Part shown: positions 53,859-64,000 of the stretch, piece after piece | How positions within the stretch are numbered: the stretch's first letter is position 1 | How the letters are laid out: every line of letters begins with the position of its first letter | Program-made: the position numbers and the translations under genes | Assembly: GCA_024345305.1 (NCBI GenBank) | Contig: BRON01000006.1 | Coordinates: 1,364,001 to 1,428,000, forward strand | Reading direction: 5' to 3' | Length of the DNA stretch: 64,000 nucleotides | From: Mrakia gelida | Lineage: Eukaryota; Basidiomycota; Tremellomycetes; Cystofilobasidiales; Mrakiaceae | The notes under the pieces: generated by a model | Seen by the model: the letters and a program-made list of their open reading frames with translations, nothing else | Databases searched by the model: none | Told to the model about the DNA's origin: nothing

Positions 53859-56299
53859 ATGCTCTTCCTTAACCTTCTCTTCCTCTTCACCCTCGTATCC
53901 ATCACCGCCTACTCGGCTCCCACTGCACTCATCCTTCCCGCTCAACCTCTTCGAGAGTGTGGCACTTCGACGTTCGTCGACCTCGAGGCTGAGGAGCAGG
54001 TGTTCGTCTTCTCTCGCTCTCGTTCTCTGGCTTCCGACGTGCATAAATCGAGCTCATCTCCCATTCCTTACTGCTCGGCTTCAGGTTCAAGACTATTAGC
54101 AAGATCAAGAGCGAGAGCGCTGCTCGACCAGGAGGAGATGAGTCGTTAGCTCCCATCGCTCCCAGGGCAACTGTGAGCTTTCGTCGTGCCCCTCTCTAGT
54201 TCGATATAGTCAGGACACTTACCCTTGACATTGACTTCTCTCTTGCAGACCATCGATGGTGAGTTTCACTCGGGGTGGAGAGCTCTCGGGTAGAATTCGA
54301 CGACGACGCGTCGTCAGCCTCTTCCTCGCTCACTTCCTTCCCCTTCCTTGTCCATTTAGTCTACGTGCACGTCGTTCAGGCCAACAGTAAGTGTAGCCAT
54401 TCTTCGTTTTGAGGCTGAAGGTGTACTAAAATCTCTCTTCGCGTCTCTCTCGCAGCATCCCTCCTAGGAGGAGCTCTCAGTCGCTCGGACGTCGACGCGC
54501 AGATCCTCGTCCTCAACCAGGACTACAACTCGACTGGGTTCTCCTTCGATCTCGCTAGCATGGACTCGATCACCAACCCCACTTGGTTCAACTACGTCAC
54601 GGACAATACGGAGGAGGGAATGTGAGCTTGACGCTAAACTGTTCGTCGCGTCCGAGGTGCGTGACGGGTGAGCTGACGTTCGAGACCTTCACCTCTTCTC
54701 TCAGCTTCTACGCGTGAATTTTCCTCGCTTCTCGAGCCGGTTCTGTATGTGAGAGACTATCGCTGAGATCCTCGACGTGATCAACAGCACGGAGATGAAA
54801 GCTGCGACTGCGCAAGGCTCAGCGAACGATCTCAACCTCTGGACAGTTGGCTTTACGACCGTTACGTGAGCTCGTTCCCCCGTCGTTCCTTTTCCGACAG
54901 AACCAAACTCAGGGCTGATCCATCTCTCTATCGTTTTTCTCCTTGGGACAGGACTCTCGGGTGAGTCGAAAGATCGTCGTGTTCGTTCTCGACACGACGC
55001 GACCTCCTCCTTCGCTCTCTATCCTCGAAACAAGTTTCTCACCCCCATCTACTCGCTCTCGGGAAGATACGCCACCTTTTCTTGGAACTACACCGCGAGT
55101 CCTGTTAGCGACGGCGTCGTTCTTCGATTCGATACCTTCCCTGGAATCGTCAGTCCCTCAGTTTCGCACTTCCTCTTCAATTCTTCTAAACTGATTGAAA
55201 CTCTGTGCCTCGTTTAGAGCACGGGACCGTACAATCTTGGCAGGACTGCTACTCACGAGGTAAGTCCTGGTCTTCGAGACGCTGTGAAAACGAAGCGACG
55301 ACGCGTCGAGCTGACCGATCTTTTCGAACGCCGTTGCTTTCCATCCAGATCGGTCACTGGTTCGTCTAACCCGCAACGCTGCTATCTAGATTCGACAGTA
55401 GCTTGAGCTCACAGTCCCTCTCATCGTTTCTTCCAGGCTCGGACTGTGAGTCTCGCTTCGACCAACGTTGAACGCGGCCTTTCCGAACCGACCTGACCGT
55501 TCTTCCTTTCTTCGGACCAGCTACCATCCCTTCCAAGGTACCTCTGCTACCCCAAAACCCTCTTCTCGCGCTGACACACTCTCTTTGTTGTTTCTCTCAG
55601 GCGAATGTGAAGGAAACGGCGACAACGTCGCCGACACACCTGTCCGTTTGCTGCTTCCCTCCGTCCCTCCTTCAGTTGCCGCTTGATCCGCCGTCCCTGA
55701 AACTCCGTCTCAATTTTTTGATCAGCGACAATCCAACGCGACCTACGGGTAAGTGCTCCTCCTCGTCTATCGTCCCCCTCGTCCAAAGTCAGGTCGAGAT
55801 TTGACGCGTCTCGACTCTGGTATGATCTCAGCTGCCCTGAGTTCAAGGATACCTGCGTCCTAGCTCCTGGATCCGACTCGATTCATAACGTGAGCTTCCT
55901 TCCCTCTCTTCCCGAAGAGGCTTCGAGCTTCACTCACCAGTTGCTTCTGCTCTTTGCCTTCGCTCGACTTCGCAGTTCATGGTTCGTCTTGTTCTATCTC
56001 TTTGCCTACTCGCCTCGCTCGCTTCGACCCTTTGATGAACGTCACCTTCCTCTCTCAAAGGACTACTCGAATGACGTGTAAGCTGTTGTTTTGTCCTCCT
56101 TGAACTCTACCCTCTGCTCGAACTGACCGACCTTCGGGTCTTCTTCGTACCAGCTGCCTCACCGAGGTTCGTTCTTTCCCTCTCTTCCTCTTTTTCTTCC
56201 CTCTTTCAAACCGGCTGATCCGTTTCAGTTTTATAGTTCACTCCAGGCCAAATCGAACGAATGACCGCTGCGTGGGAGACCTACCGAGCCCCTTCGTGA
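53859..56299 (+). CDS. Secreted M43B zinc metalloprotease, copy 2
   Basis: The start ATG at 53859 opens the signal peptide MLFLNLLFLFTLVSITAYSA, then PTALILPAQPLRECGTSTFV and DLEAEEQ, parallel to copy 1. Blocks: VYVHVVQAN, DVDAQILVLNQDYNSTGFSF, TEMKAATAQGSANDLNLWTV, T-L-G+YATFSWNYTASPVSDGVV, STGPYNLGRTATHE+IGHW+LGL+YHPFQ, GECEGNGDNVADTP, CPEFKDTCVLAPGSDSIHN+FM+DYSNDV+CLTE+FTPGQIERM. The zinc motif HEIGHWLGLYH and Met-turn are intact. It ends WETYRAPS with TGA at 56297-56299. About 19 exons, with microexons at 54952-54960 (9 nt), 55349-55359 (11), 55437-55445 (9), 55522-55538 (17) and 55976-55981 (6). A secreted endopeptidase of unknown substrate. Confidence 0.9.
55218..55538 (+). other. Four successive small exons coding HEIGHWLGLYH, copy 2
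   Basis: Exons 55218-55259 (42 nt), 55349-55359 (11), 55437-55445 (9) and 55522-55538 (17) carry the zinc motif, with three introns falling inside HExxHxxGxxH. Donors are GTAAGT, GTTCGT, GTGAGT and GTACCT; all acceptors are CCAG. One intron contains CGACGCGTCGAGCTGACC. Confidence 0.85.
55976..55981 (+). other. 6-nt microexon (Phe-Met), copy 2
   Basis: TTCATG lies between CGCAG and GTTCGTC. It completes IHN-FM-DYS, the conserved Met-turn region. The same bases and splice signals occur in copy 1 at 9829-9834. Confidence 0.85.
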
Positions 56300-56678
56300 C
56301 CTTCGCCTCGTCCCCCTTTTGCCTTTTCGCTATGTGTCGACTTGCTCGCCAACTTGTATGAATCTATTTCATTGCATCGTCATCTACTTCACGTGCTTTT
56401 CTACCTTATGATCTCTCGCTTTCTCGTCTCGTCTTAAACTTCCTGAAAGAAAATCGCGTCGCGTCTCGTCCATCGTCGCGTCGCTCTCTCTCTCTTTCTC
56501 GACGAAACGAAAGCAAGCACTAGGCTGCGAACAAGGCATCTTCACCATCAACATCATCATCAGCGCCTCCTCTCCCTCTCTCCAGCATCCCAAACCCAAC
56601 GCGAAAGCAAAGAAAAACTAAACACCCAAAGAGAAACCAACCTAAAGCAGAGCGCGTCTAGAAGAGCTCCGTCTCAAA
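56300..56678. other. Convergent 3' region, metalloprotease copy 2 / VHS-GAT gene
   Basis: 379 bases between converging stops. A T-rich stretch after the protease stop (56325-56420) is likely its polyadenylation region. No gene is seen. Confidence 0.45.
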
Positions 56679-59405
56679 TCAGAACAGCAGGCCCTCGAAC
56701 GGATCCTTCTTCGGTGGCTGCTGCTGTCCACTCCCGTTCCCACTCCCACTCCCACTCGCAGCCGGACTAGCAGCGGCTCCCCAAACTCCCGCTCCTCCCA
56801 GACTGATCCCTCCTCCTCCGTTCGGGGGGGTCGACGCTCCAGCTGGGTTCTGGTTCTGGGTTTGGCCGTAAGGGTTTCGATACGGCTGAGCGTAGAGGGA
56901 GCTGAGGTCTCCGAGAGCTTTTGGAGGAGCTGAAGAGGAGGAAGGTTGGGGAGGGGCTGAGAAGGAGGAGGAGAAGAGGTCGAGAGGGAGTCCCGAGGAG
57001 GTGGTTTGTTCTGGTTGTTGCTGCTGCTGTGTTGGTGAGGCGAAGAGGTCGTTGTTGGGGTTGGAAGCAGTGGCGGTGGAAGAGGGAGGAGGGAGTTGCT
57101 CGTCGTCGTCTGCGAAGGCGTCGAAGGAGATGAGGGAGGGTTCGGGAGCTGGCGGGGGTTGGGTGGTGAATCTGAGGCGAGAGACAGAGAGAGAGGGACG
57201 AAGGGCAGAAGATGGATCAGTCAAGAGGCAAGAGGAGCGAGGAGGAGAAAGAGGAGCGAGGGGGAGAGGAACGAAGAGTGGGAGAGAGCGGAAGAGAGAC
57301 GAAAGAACTCACGAAGGATCGACCTGACGTCCTTTCGACCAATCTCCTTTCCGACACGCCTCAAACCTCTCCACCACTCCGTTGATGAGATCGTTGATCA
57401 ACAGCAGACGATCTGTGCAACGAACGCGGAACGAATGAGTCAGATTCAGCCCTGGTCCTCTCAAACCTCGACCTCGACCTCCCCGTCCCTCGAAGCGACG
57501 AGAGAACGAAACGAGCCAACTCACCCATCGAATCCGGCTCATCCTCAGGGACGTCTCCAATCCACTTCTGAATCTTCGGCCTAGCCTGCTTGCAGAACAA
57601 CGCAACCTGCTGATATGCGTCTCCCTCGACTCCGATCCGTTCTCCGTCGGCGGCGTTGTTGAGCATGTCGTTGAGGAGGATCGCCTTCTGCTGGACCTTG
57701 TCGAGTTCTTTTTGGGTTTGAGAACGGTAGTCGGGTGCTTTGTCGGGCTCCTGTGAGAGAGGGGAACTGGTCAGGTGGGGATAAACGAAGGAAGCGAGGG
57801 TAGAGGAGACGAGGCACGAACAGCACCGGAGAGCGCTTTCATGAGCTCTTGAGCGGCGAGGAGATCCTTCGGCGAACCTCGACGGATGAGTTCTTGGAGT
57901 TTCTGAGAGGAGGAGAGGACAAGGGAAGAGGTCAGTGCTCCGTTACTCGAGGTTCAGAGCAGGGACCAACTCACAGCAGACTTGGCTTGACGATCCTCCT
58001 CCTCGAGCTCCTGAGGCGACTTGAGGTTCTGGTCCGTCCAACCCAACGAGCGTTGTTTCGCGTAAGCTACCACTTCCCGACCCGGAACGGAGCTGACGGG
58101 GAGGACTCACATCCGTTCCGTTCGAGGCCAAGGCAGAACCTCCTCGATCAAAGTCTCTGAATCGATAGCCTTGTTCGTTCGAAGAAAGGAAGGAGGAGGG
58201 AGGGTGAGCTCGGTCGTCTTGCTCGCACGACCAAAACGAGACGAGAGGATCGTGTTCTCACCCTTGTAACTCAGCAACCTATGCATATCCCTGATGTGAA
58301 CGAGATCCTCCTTCCATTTCGAGTTGACGCAGATGGTGTTCTTCCATTCGTGGATGAGCTGCAGGAGGGACAGGGAAGGGAAGAAAGATGGTGAGCTCGC
58401 TTGTTCCCTTCCGTTGGTTCCGTCGTCTCCCTCTACCCTCCCTTCCGCACTCCCTCCGTCCAACCCCGAGAGATTTCCAAAGCGTGTCTTCAACTCACCT
58501 CTAGCGTCTTGCCCATAGAAACTCCAGGGAAAGCTGGTGGTCGCTCTGGAAACTTTCGAACGAGCTCGTTGAGAAACTCCTTCGTTCCGACTTGAAGCTG
58601 GAAGGGGTAGCCACAGTTCTTCACCAGGGTGTCGAGAAGCTGTAAGAGAAGAAGGAAGAGAGAGTCGTGAGCTCGTCGAGAGCAAAGGCACGGAGGAGAG
58701 GAGAAGGTCGAACTAACATGGAGAGCGAGGACGGAGACGTGAGGATTGCGATGGTTGACGAGCTTGAGCACTTCGACGGCGGCATCTCGAGGACTGGAGA
58801 GAGAACGAGGCAAACACAGAGAGTATACAGGGTCAGTTTCTGTACACTCGTCTGAAAGCAAACGACGTGGGAGCTCCATCAGGGGAAGAAAGGACGAAGA
58901 GAGCTCGCATCTCTCCTCCTCCTTGGGTGACGGAGGTCGTTTCGTCTCCCTCCCTCCCCTTCCTTCGCACCATACTTCACTCTGAGCCTCCTCTACATCC
59001 TCCCACCTCATCCACCAGCTCTCCCAGCCCTTCCCTTCCGTCTCTCCCTCGGATGTGGCTCCCTTCCTGCCTCTCTCGCTTCCAACGAACCGAGCTCGGC
59101 CTCCCTTCCTTCCTCTCCCTCTGTCTCGCTCTCGGACTCACGTATTAGCCTTCTTCGTATTCACATAATCGGCCAACTCGAGGTTGAGCGTATAAGCAGG
59201 TTCAGGTAACGAAGGGTCGCATGCCCTCTCTGTTCCATCAAGGTCGAAAGAGAGAGCCCAGACGTCGCTGTCAGCTCGACTCTCGTTTCCCGCGGTCTCA
59301 AGCGAACGATGAGCTGGAAGGGTAGAAGGACGAACCAGCGAGAGCTTGAACAGGGGTGGCAGCAGCCCAGGGAGTACTGGAGGGACGTTGATGAGGGTAG
59401 GCCAT
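56679..59405 (-). CDS. VHS-GAT domain vesicle-sorting adaptor (Lsb5/TOM1-like)
   Basis: It sorts ubiquitinated cargo or links actin and endocytosis. The start ATG at 59405 gives MAYPHQRPSSTPWAAATPVQ. The VHS domain covers YTLNLELADYVNTKKANT, PRDAAVEVLKLVNHRNPHVS, LLDTLVKNCGYPFQLQVGTK, FLNELVRKFPERPPAFPGVS and HEWKNTICVNSKWKEDLVHI. A linker follows (SLGWTDQNLKSPQELEEEDR, KLQELIRRGSPKDLLAAQEL). The GAT three-helix bundle is SQTQKELDKVQQKAILLNDM, CKQARPKIQKWIGDV and RLLLINDLINGVVERFEACR. The tail is acidic and Gln/Ser/Pro-rich with DLF and DPF motifs (LISFDAFADDDEQLPPPSS, NNDLFASPTQ, PLDLFSSSF), ending KKDPFEGLLF. There is no GAE domain, which argues against a GGA. About nine exons. Confidence 0.87.
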
Positions 59406-59805
59406 CTCTTGAGGAGGCGAACGAAAGGAGAAGAGAAGGGGAAGAGGGAGGGAGGAAGGGAGGGAGCGAGGTCGTGGTTGGAGGAGAGGCGAGCGCGGAG
59501 GCTTGAAAGGGAGAGGTTCGGCAGTGGGAGAAAATGTATCCTTCGAGCTGGCAGTCTTCTGTGCGACGAAGGTCTGCGATCAGTAAGACGTCTTGTTCCA
59601 CGCATTTTTTTTTCCCTTCGAAGAAAGAGGAAGGAAGCGCCCACGCGTCGGGTCGGGTACTCGACTCTCCTCTCGTATCCTCGAGAGAGGTGATGCGATT
59701 GAAGTCGTATGGACAAGTACAACGAAATTCATCAGAAACCTAAGCACGTTAAAATGGACAAATAAGGGAGAAGAGAAGAAAACGTAGCCCTGGAGGGAAG
59801 GATAT
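59406..59805. other. Intergenic region, sugar transporter 3' end / VHS-GAT promoter
   Basis: 400 bases between tandem minus-strand genes. An ACGCGTCGGGTCGGG element is at 59644. A (T)9 run lies near 59608. No gene is supported. Confidence 0.4.
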
Positions 59806-62800
59806 TTAAGCCTTCCTGATGTTCTCGACGTGCTCCGTCTCCAATTCCTTCTCCTTCTCGTCCGACCCGTAATCGTCGTTCGAGGCAGGAGCGAGGTCGG
59901 CGGTGCTCATGAGGGATCCTTTGTAGGCAAGCTCTTCGGCTCGAGTGATCTTGAATCCGTTGGATCGCCAGAGGTAGAGACCGAAGAGAGTGCTGGCGAG
60001 GGAGGAAAGGAGAGCGCGTCGTCGTGAGCTTCGAAGTTCGTCGAGATCGAGACGAAAAAGATGACTCACACGTAGCAGGCTCCTGGGAAGTTAACCCACA
60101 TCGATGTCTTGGTTCCCCACCTGTCCGCAATAGCTCCTTGAATTGGGGGGAAGACTGAGAAGAAAGGAAAGAAAGTCGCGACGCGTCAGTTTACGAGGTC
60201 CGTCTTCGCGTCTGTTCTTCAGAGCGACTCACTGGCTCCGCCAACGACTGCGAGATAAGGAGGGTGAGGTCAGCCTATGGTCTTCAGGACGCCAGATATC
60301 TCTCTACTCACTCGACTGGATCAAGAGCGCTGAGAATCGCCTCGTGTGTCGACCGAGGTTCTCCGTCGAGAGGACGAAGATGAGCCTGCGAGGGAAGGAA
60401 AAGGGGAGTCAGACCCGAAATCAGAGGATAGGAGAGAATTTGGGGCTTGACTGACGGGAACTGGATCGCTGCAAAAGAAAGAAAAACGAGAGAGAAGGAG
60501 AGGTCAGCTCGACCGTCGACGCGTCGAAAGAGAGAGGCCGAGCGCATTAGAAGAAAACTCAGGCACACACTGACCTTGGAAAGCGTAAGAAGCCATGATA
60601 GCACCCGTTCCAGCTGACCCGTGAAGGGAACCGGTGAAGGCAATCAGGAGGGCGGTCGCTCCTGCGTTGACGATGAGGAGAAGTGATGGCGAGAAGTACG
60701 ACAGCAGGGCCGTTCCAGCGAAACGAGCGACAGTGAAGACGATGAGAGACCATGAGAGCCGCTGAGCCGCTTGAGCACTGCAACAAGCAAGGACAAAGAG
60801 GGTCAGTTCGTGCATCAGTGGTTTTTCCGTAGCCAGCTTCCTCGAGCTGCCGTCGCGCGCGTCGAACTCACTCTGTCAGTCCTCCAGCCTCGTGGACGTA
60901 GTTGACGAAGAATGACCCGATGTTGACCTTCAGACGATCGGATAGGAAGGAAATAATCAGCTCAGAGAAGGTCGAGATCAGGGAGAAGCAACCCGTCGAG
61001 CTTACCTGAAGTCCGACACTGAGGAGGGCAAAAGAAGACGTTGAATTTTGTTCAGCTCGATGATCTTCCTCAAATGTAAGACGCGGAGGACACAGAGGCT
61101 CACTAAAAGAACTGAGCCCAGAATCCAAGAAGAGGGCGAGTCTGGGAACGCGGGAATCAAGTCGGATCAGCTCGATCTCTTCTCTTTCCGACGCGACTCG
61201 CCGCGACTCACCTGCGACCAGAATCCCTTCGCGAGCTGAGCATCGGAGGCGAGTCCTTGATCGGCGGCATCGAGCTCGAGCTCCTCCTCGGATACCTCAG
61301 GAAGACGAGTGACGAGGAAGAGGATACCCAAGACGAGTCCGAGTCCGCTGAAACGACGAACATGGGACAAAGAAGGACGCGTCAGAGTTCGAGAGCTTTT
61401 TTGATTGGCTGGGTGCCGAGGAAATACTCACGCGACAGCCATGTAGACGAATCTGCGAGTGGAAAAAAGGGTCAGCTCGAGGAGAGGAGAGGCTGGGAAA
61501 CGCGTCGAAGGGAAGGGATGTCGAGACTCACTGAACTGTTCCGAGATCCTCTGCTCGGACGAAACGTGGAGGGATGGTCAGCTTCTTGGCTTTGATATTG
61601 ACCATTGCTAGGACCATAAGACTCACTGGAGTTCTCGTCGCTGAAGAAGTACTCTGTAAGAAAGTAAGATCGAACCGAATCAGCTCGTCTGCCTCGTTCG
61701 GACTCGAGACACGAGTTATGAAGCGAGATGAAACTGACTTGACGCGATGAGGGGTCCCTGATAGATCAAGACGATGTTCGGTTAGCTTTGTGAATCGAGG
61801 AGACGGTTTCGAGACCAGCAAAAGAGCAGCCAACCGAGAACGACGCAACACCGTTAAACGACTGGGACAACTGAAGTCGCAAAGCAGCAGGAGCAGTTGG
61901 CTTCATCACCGTGATGTACGAGTTGGCCGCGACTTCGAGAGAGGCGAGTCCACAGGCGATCACAGCGCTAGAGAAGGATCAAAATGAGAGGGAGGAGGGA
62001 GGTCGAGGTGAGTCGCCGTTTCGTTCGACGCGTTCGTTCGTCTCCCAACCCCCGTCGCGACTTACGTGCAAATGACGAAACCAGCGAAGATGGCTTGAGT
62101 GTTCACGTTCTCCTTGGAAGAGAACTTCGCGACGGGCCAGAAGACTGCGAGAAGAGAGAAGAGAGAGGTCAGCTTCGTCGCTGGAACAGTCGCTCGCGGA
62201 CGAAGTTTCGAAGACTCACAGATCGCTCCAGCTGAGAGAAACCACACACACAAAGAGCGATCAGCATCTCCTCAAAACGGAACCTAGTATCGTATCACGT
62301 ACTAGAGTAGAGAGAAAGTCCCATGAGGATGGTCTGTCGTCGAGCGAAGATAACGAAGCGATCAGCCGTCGTCTCGTTTCGACGCGTCTTCCCCGTCGCC
62401 TCCGACTCACCTTCTTGTACCCGAACTTCTTGAGGACCTGTCCAGCGACGGGAGAGAAGCAGAAGTATCCGATCCCAAAGTAGGCAACTTGCAGTCCAGT
62501 GGACTGAAGCTTGGTGATCCCGAGGCTTGATAACAAAACGACGAGACGACGGGCGAGCGGGAGATCAGCTCGATCCTTTCGAGGCGAGGGGATTTCGAGA
62601 TCAGAACTCACACGTTCTGGAAATGCTTGTTGAGGACATCAAGGAGACCGTAGGCGAATCCCCAAGCCTGAGGTACATCGTGTTCGCAGAAAAGAGGACA
62701 AGGTTTGAGCGCTCAGCCGAGGCAGCCTGAAACGAGGGAGGGAGCGAGGAGATGGGGGGTGGATCGAGGGAGACTCACGAAGAAGAGCGACGTGACGAGA

Positions 62801-63012
62801 CAGAAGGGAAGGATGTAGTTCTTCTCCATGAGTTTTTGCTGTAGAAGAGCAAGAGCCAAGGTCAGCCTCGAGTTCAAGAGGAGAAGGAAGGCACCGAGGC
62901 GAGGAGGAGAGCGATTCAAGAATCAAGCGCCCTCCCCTCGCTCGCTCGTTCGTTCACGTACCTTGAGCAAGAACTTGGAGTTCGTTGGAAGAGGAGCAGC
63001 ACCGCCGGCCAT
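59806..63012 (-). CDS. MFS sugar transporter, FucP (fucose/glucose/galactose:H+) type
   Basis: A 12-helix plasma-membrane symporter. The start ATG at 63012 (MAGGAAPLPTNSKFLLK) joins KNYILPFCLVTSLFF+AWGFAYGLLDVLNKHFQ, the FucP-family signature in TM1. Further helices: LQVAYFGIGYFCFSPVAGQV, QAIFAGFVICT, AVIACGLASLEVAANSYITV, FVYMAVA, GLGLVLGILFLVTRLPEVSE, VGLQVNIGSFFVNYVHEAGG, LIVFTVARFAGTALLSYFSP and VFPPIQGAIADRWGTKTSMW. The central loop is acidic (EEELELDAADQGLASDAQLA). The cytosolic tail (EKEKELETEHVENIRKA) ends with TAA at 59806-59808. At least fifteen short exons. It is close to fungal L-fucose permease-like proteins; the true substrate is unknown. Confidence 0.88.
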
Positions 63013-63286
63013 GATGAATTGATTGCTTGGTGTGGGGCTTAGAAAGTCTGGGGAGTGAGGGAGGGAGGTGAAGGTCGGAGGGGAACAGAGAGAGACCTGA
63101 GTCGAGTCGTTGGAGCTTGTTCGCGACGTCAGGTTCGTATACTCGGGACGATCTCCTGATTCGGGATGTAGATCTAGCGAAAGGGAGGAAGGAGCTGAGT
63201 TCGTGACCCTGAGGCTCACAGAAGAAGCTCTTTAGCCGGTGTCAATCAGGGAGGGAAGGAGGCGCGGAGAAATAGCGATATCCAGC

Positions 63287-63739
63287 CTAGCGACAAGAAG
63301 AGGGAAGGCGCGTTTTCGAGCTCTTGAGTCCTGTGGAGAGGTTGAGAAGGGTTTCAGAGAGGTCAGGGAGCTTCATCAGAGGTAGTAGGCACCGGTCGAG
63401 CTCGAAAGACTCACCCGAAACGCGTCCAAAACGAGAGGGATCAACGTCGAGAGGCGCGTCCGGATTTCCTCGGCCCGTCCAAAACCTCCTTCCTTCCTTC
63501 TTGGTGCAGTCGAGATAGGCAGTCTCGGCCTTCGCAAACCTTCCTTCCTGCACACTCACCAACTCGGGTCCCTCTAAGCCAAGAAACCAAGCCTCGACTT
63601 CCTCTCGTGCCTCTTCCCGCCGCCCCTGCCTCCTCCCTCTTCCTTCCCGACGCGTCTCGCTCTCTCCGAGCCTCAACGAGCGCACCTCCTCGAGATCACT
63701 GACTCGTCTCCACTCTCGCGTCCTTTTCATCTCACGCAT
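63287..63739 (-). CDS. Possible small charged protein (122 aa, 2 exons)
   Basis: Exons 63739-63415 and 63330-63287 sum to 369 nt; the intron has GTGAGT, CCCTGACCTC and CCACAG. Translation starts MREMKRTREWRRVSDLEEVR, is Arg/Glu-rich for 50 residues, then EVEAWFLGLEGPELVSVQEG, RFAKAETAYLDCTKKEGRRF and SGLKSSKTRLPSSCR with TAG. The second part looks like a folded small protein; the Arg-rich start may be an artefact and the true first exon may lie upstream. No family is recognised. Confidence 0.4.
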   Translation of the reverse strand: MREMKRTREWRRVSDLEEVRSLRLGESETRREGRGRRQGRREEAREEVEAWFLGLEGPELVSVQEGRFAKAETAYLDCTKKEGRRFWTGRGNPDAPLDVDPSRFGRVSGESFELDRCLLPLMKLPDLSETLLNLSTGLKSSKTRLPSSCR

Positions 63740-63937
63740 TCCGCTCTCCCTCCCTCTCCCTCATCTCGCTCACCCCTCTCTCCTTCCTCTTCTTACTCGA
63801 CGCGTCTCTCCCTCCCTCCCGCTCCCCCTCCCTGCCGCTCTCCCTCTCACTCCTCTCGCGAAGACAACAACAAGGCCGAAAAACAGGCACACATATGAAT
63901 CACTCACTCTCCTCACTACCTCCCTCCCACCGCAGCT

Positions 63938-64000
63938 CTAAAACCAACCCTTCTTCTTCGTCCCCTCCCCTTTGCCCTCCTTCTCCCCCTCGCGCTCACC
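63938..64000 (-). CDS. C-terminal end of a gene continuing beyond the right edge
   Basis: The minus strand reads GEREGEKEGKGEGTKKKGWF and TAG (63938-63940), open to the window edge. A Lys/Gly-rich tail with an aromatic end looks like a genuine C-terminus, but only about 20 residues are visible. Partial, 5' end outside the window. Confidence 0.35.
   Translation of the reverse strand, partial: GEREGEKEGKGEGTKKKGWF

Noticed and set aside
59806..63012. Transporter and VHS-GAT genes as a nutrient cluster with the Zn2Cys6 factor
   Set aside because: They are more than 20 kb apart with unrelated genes between; there is no shared motif beyond the general intron words.

Overview
The window is nuclear DNA of an intron-dense, GC-rich basidiomycete yeast, most likely Pucciniomycotina/Microbotryomycetes (Rhodotorula/Sporobolomyces-like). 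Evidence: almost every gene is cut by many 60-150 nt introns with GTGAGT/GTTCGT donors, CTGAC branch sites and CAG acceptors; codons favour C in third position; and the gene families are typically fungal (Zn2Cys6 factor, Mkt1, fungal mL58, FucP-like sugar transporter). I saw no transposon, CRISPR array, tRNA or rRNA. Exon joins below were made by hand. Where stated, the summed exon lengths close the reading frame exactly.

Layout. 0.6-9.2 kb: a novel acidic nuclear-type protein (-) divergent from the DNA polymerase delta catalytic subunit POL3 (+, 25 exons, 1088 aa). 9.5-13.8 kb: a secreted M43-type metalloprotease (-) and a small secreted prepropeptide (-). 14.3-24.2 kb: MKT1 (-), an S9 peptidase (-), an RWD/DUF1115 protein (-) and, divergent from it, an F-box protein (+). 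24.8-31.5 kb: gamma-tubulin complex GCP2 (+) convergent with an SMP-30-type lactonase (-). 32-41 kb: a large Zn2Cys6 transcription factor (-) and a six-zinc-knuckle CNBP/Gis2 protein (-). 41.8-46.4 kb: an acidic F-box protein (+), an uncharacterised 306-aa protein (-), a METTL/eEF1A-type methyltransferase (+) and a possible 69-aa protein starting directly after its stop. 46.9-50 kb: EMC7 (-) divergent from a class 1A-like dihydroorotate dehydrogenase (+). 50.3-53.4 kb: a Rab4-type GTPase (-) divergent from mitoribosomal mL58 (+). 53.9-56.3 kb: a second M43 protease (+), paralogue of the first. 56.7-63 kb: a VHS-GAT adaptor (-) and a FucP-type sugar transporter (-). The right edge holds a small unknown gene and the C-terminus of another, both (-).

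The genes are mainly housekeeping functions (replication, microtubule nucleation, RNA binding, ER membrane insertion, vesicle traffic, mitochondrial translation) plus a few secreted or nutritional ones; they do not form one pathway. The most notable content is gene architecture: a probable AT-AC intron inside POL3, arrays of 6-17 nt microexons shared by both metalloproteases and cutting the HExxHxxGxxH zinc motif into four exons, and a recurrent palindrome CGACGCGTCG found again and again in introns next to the branch site.
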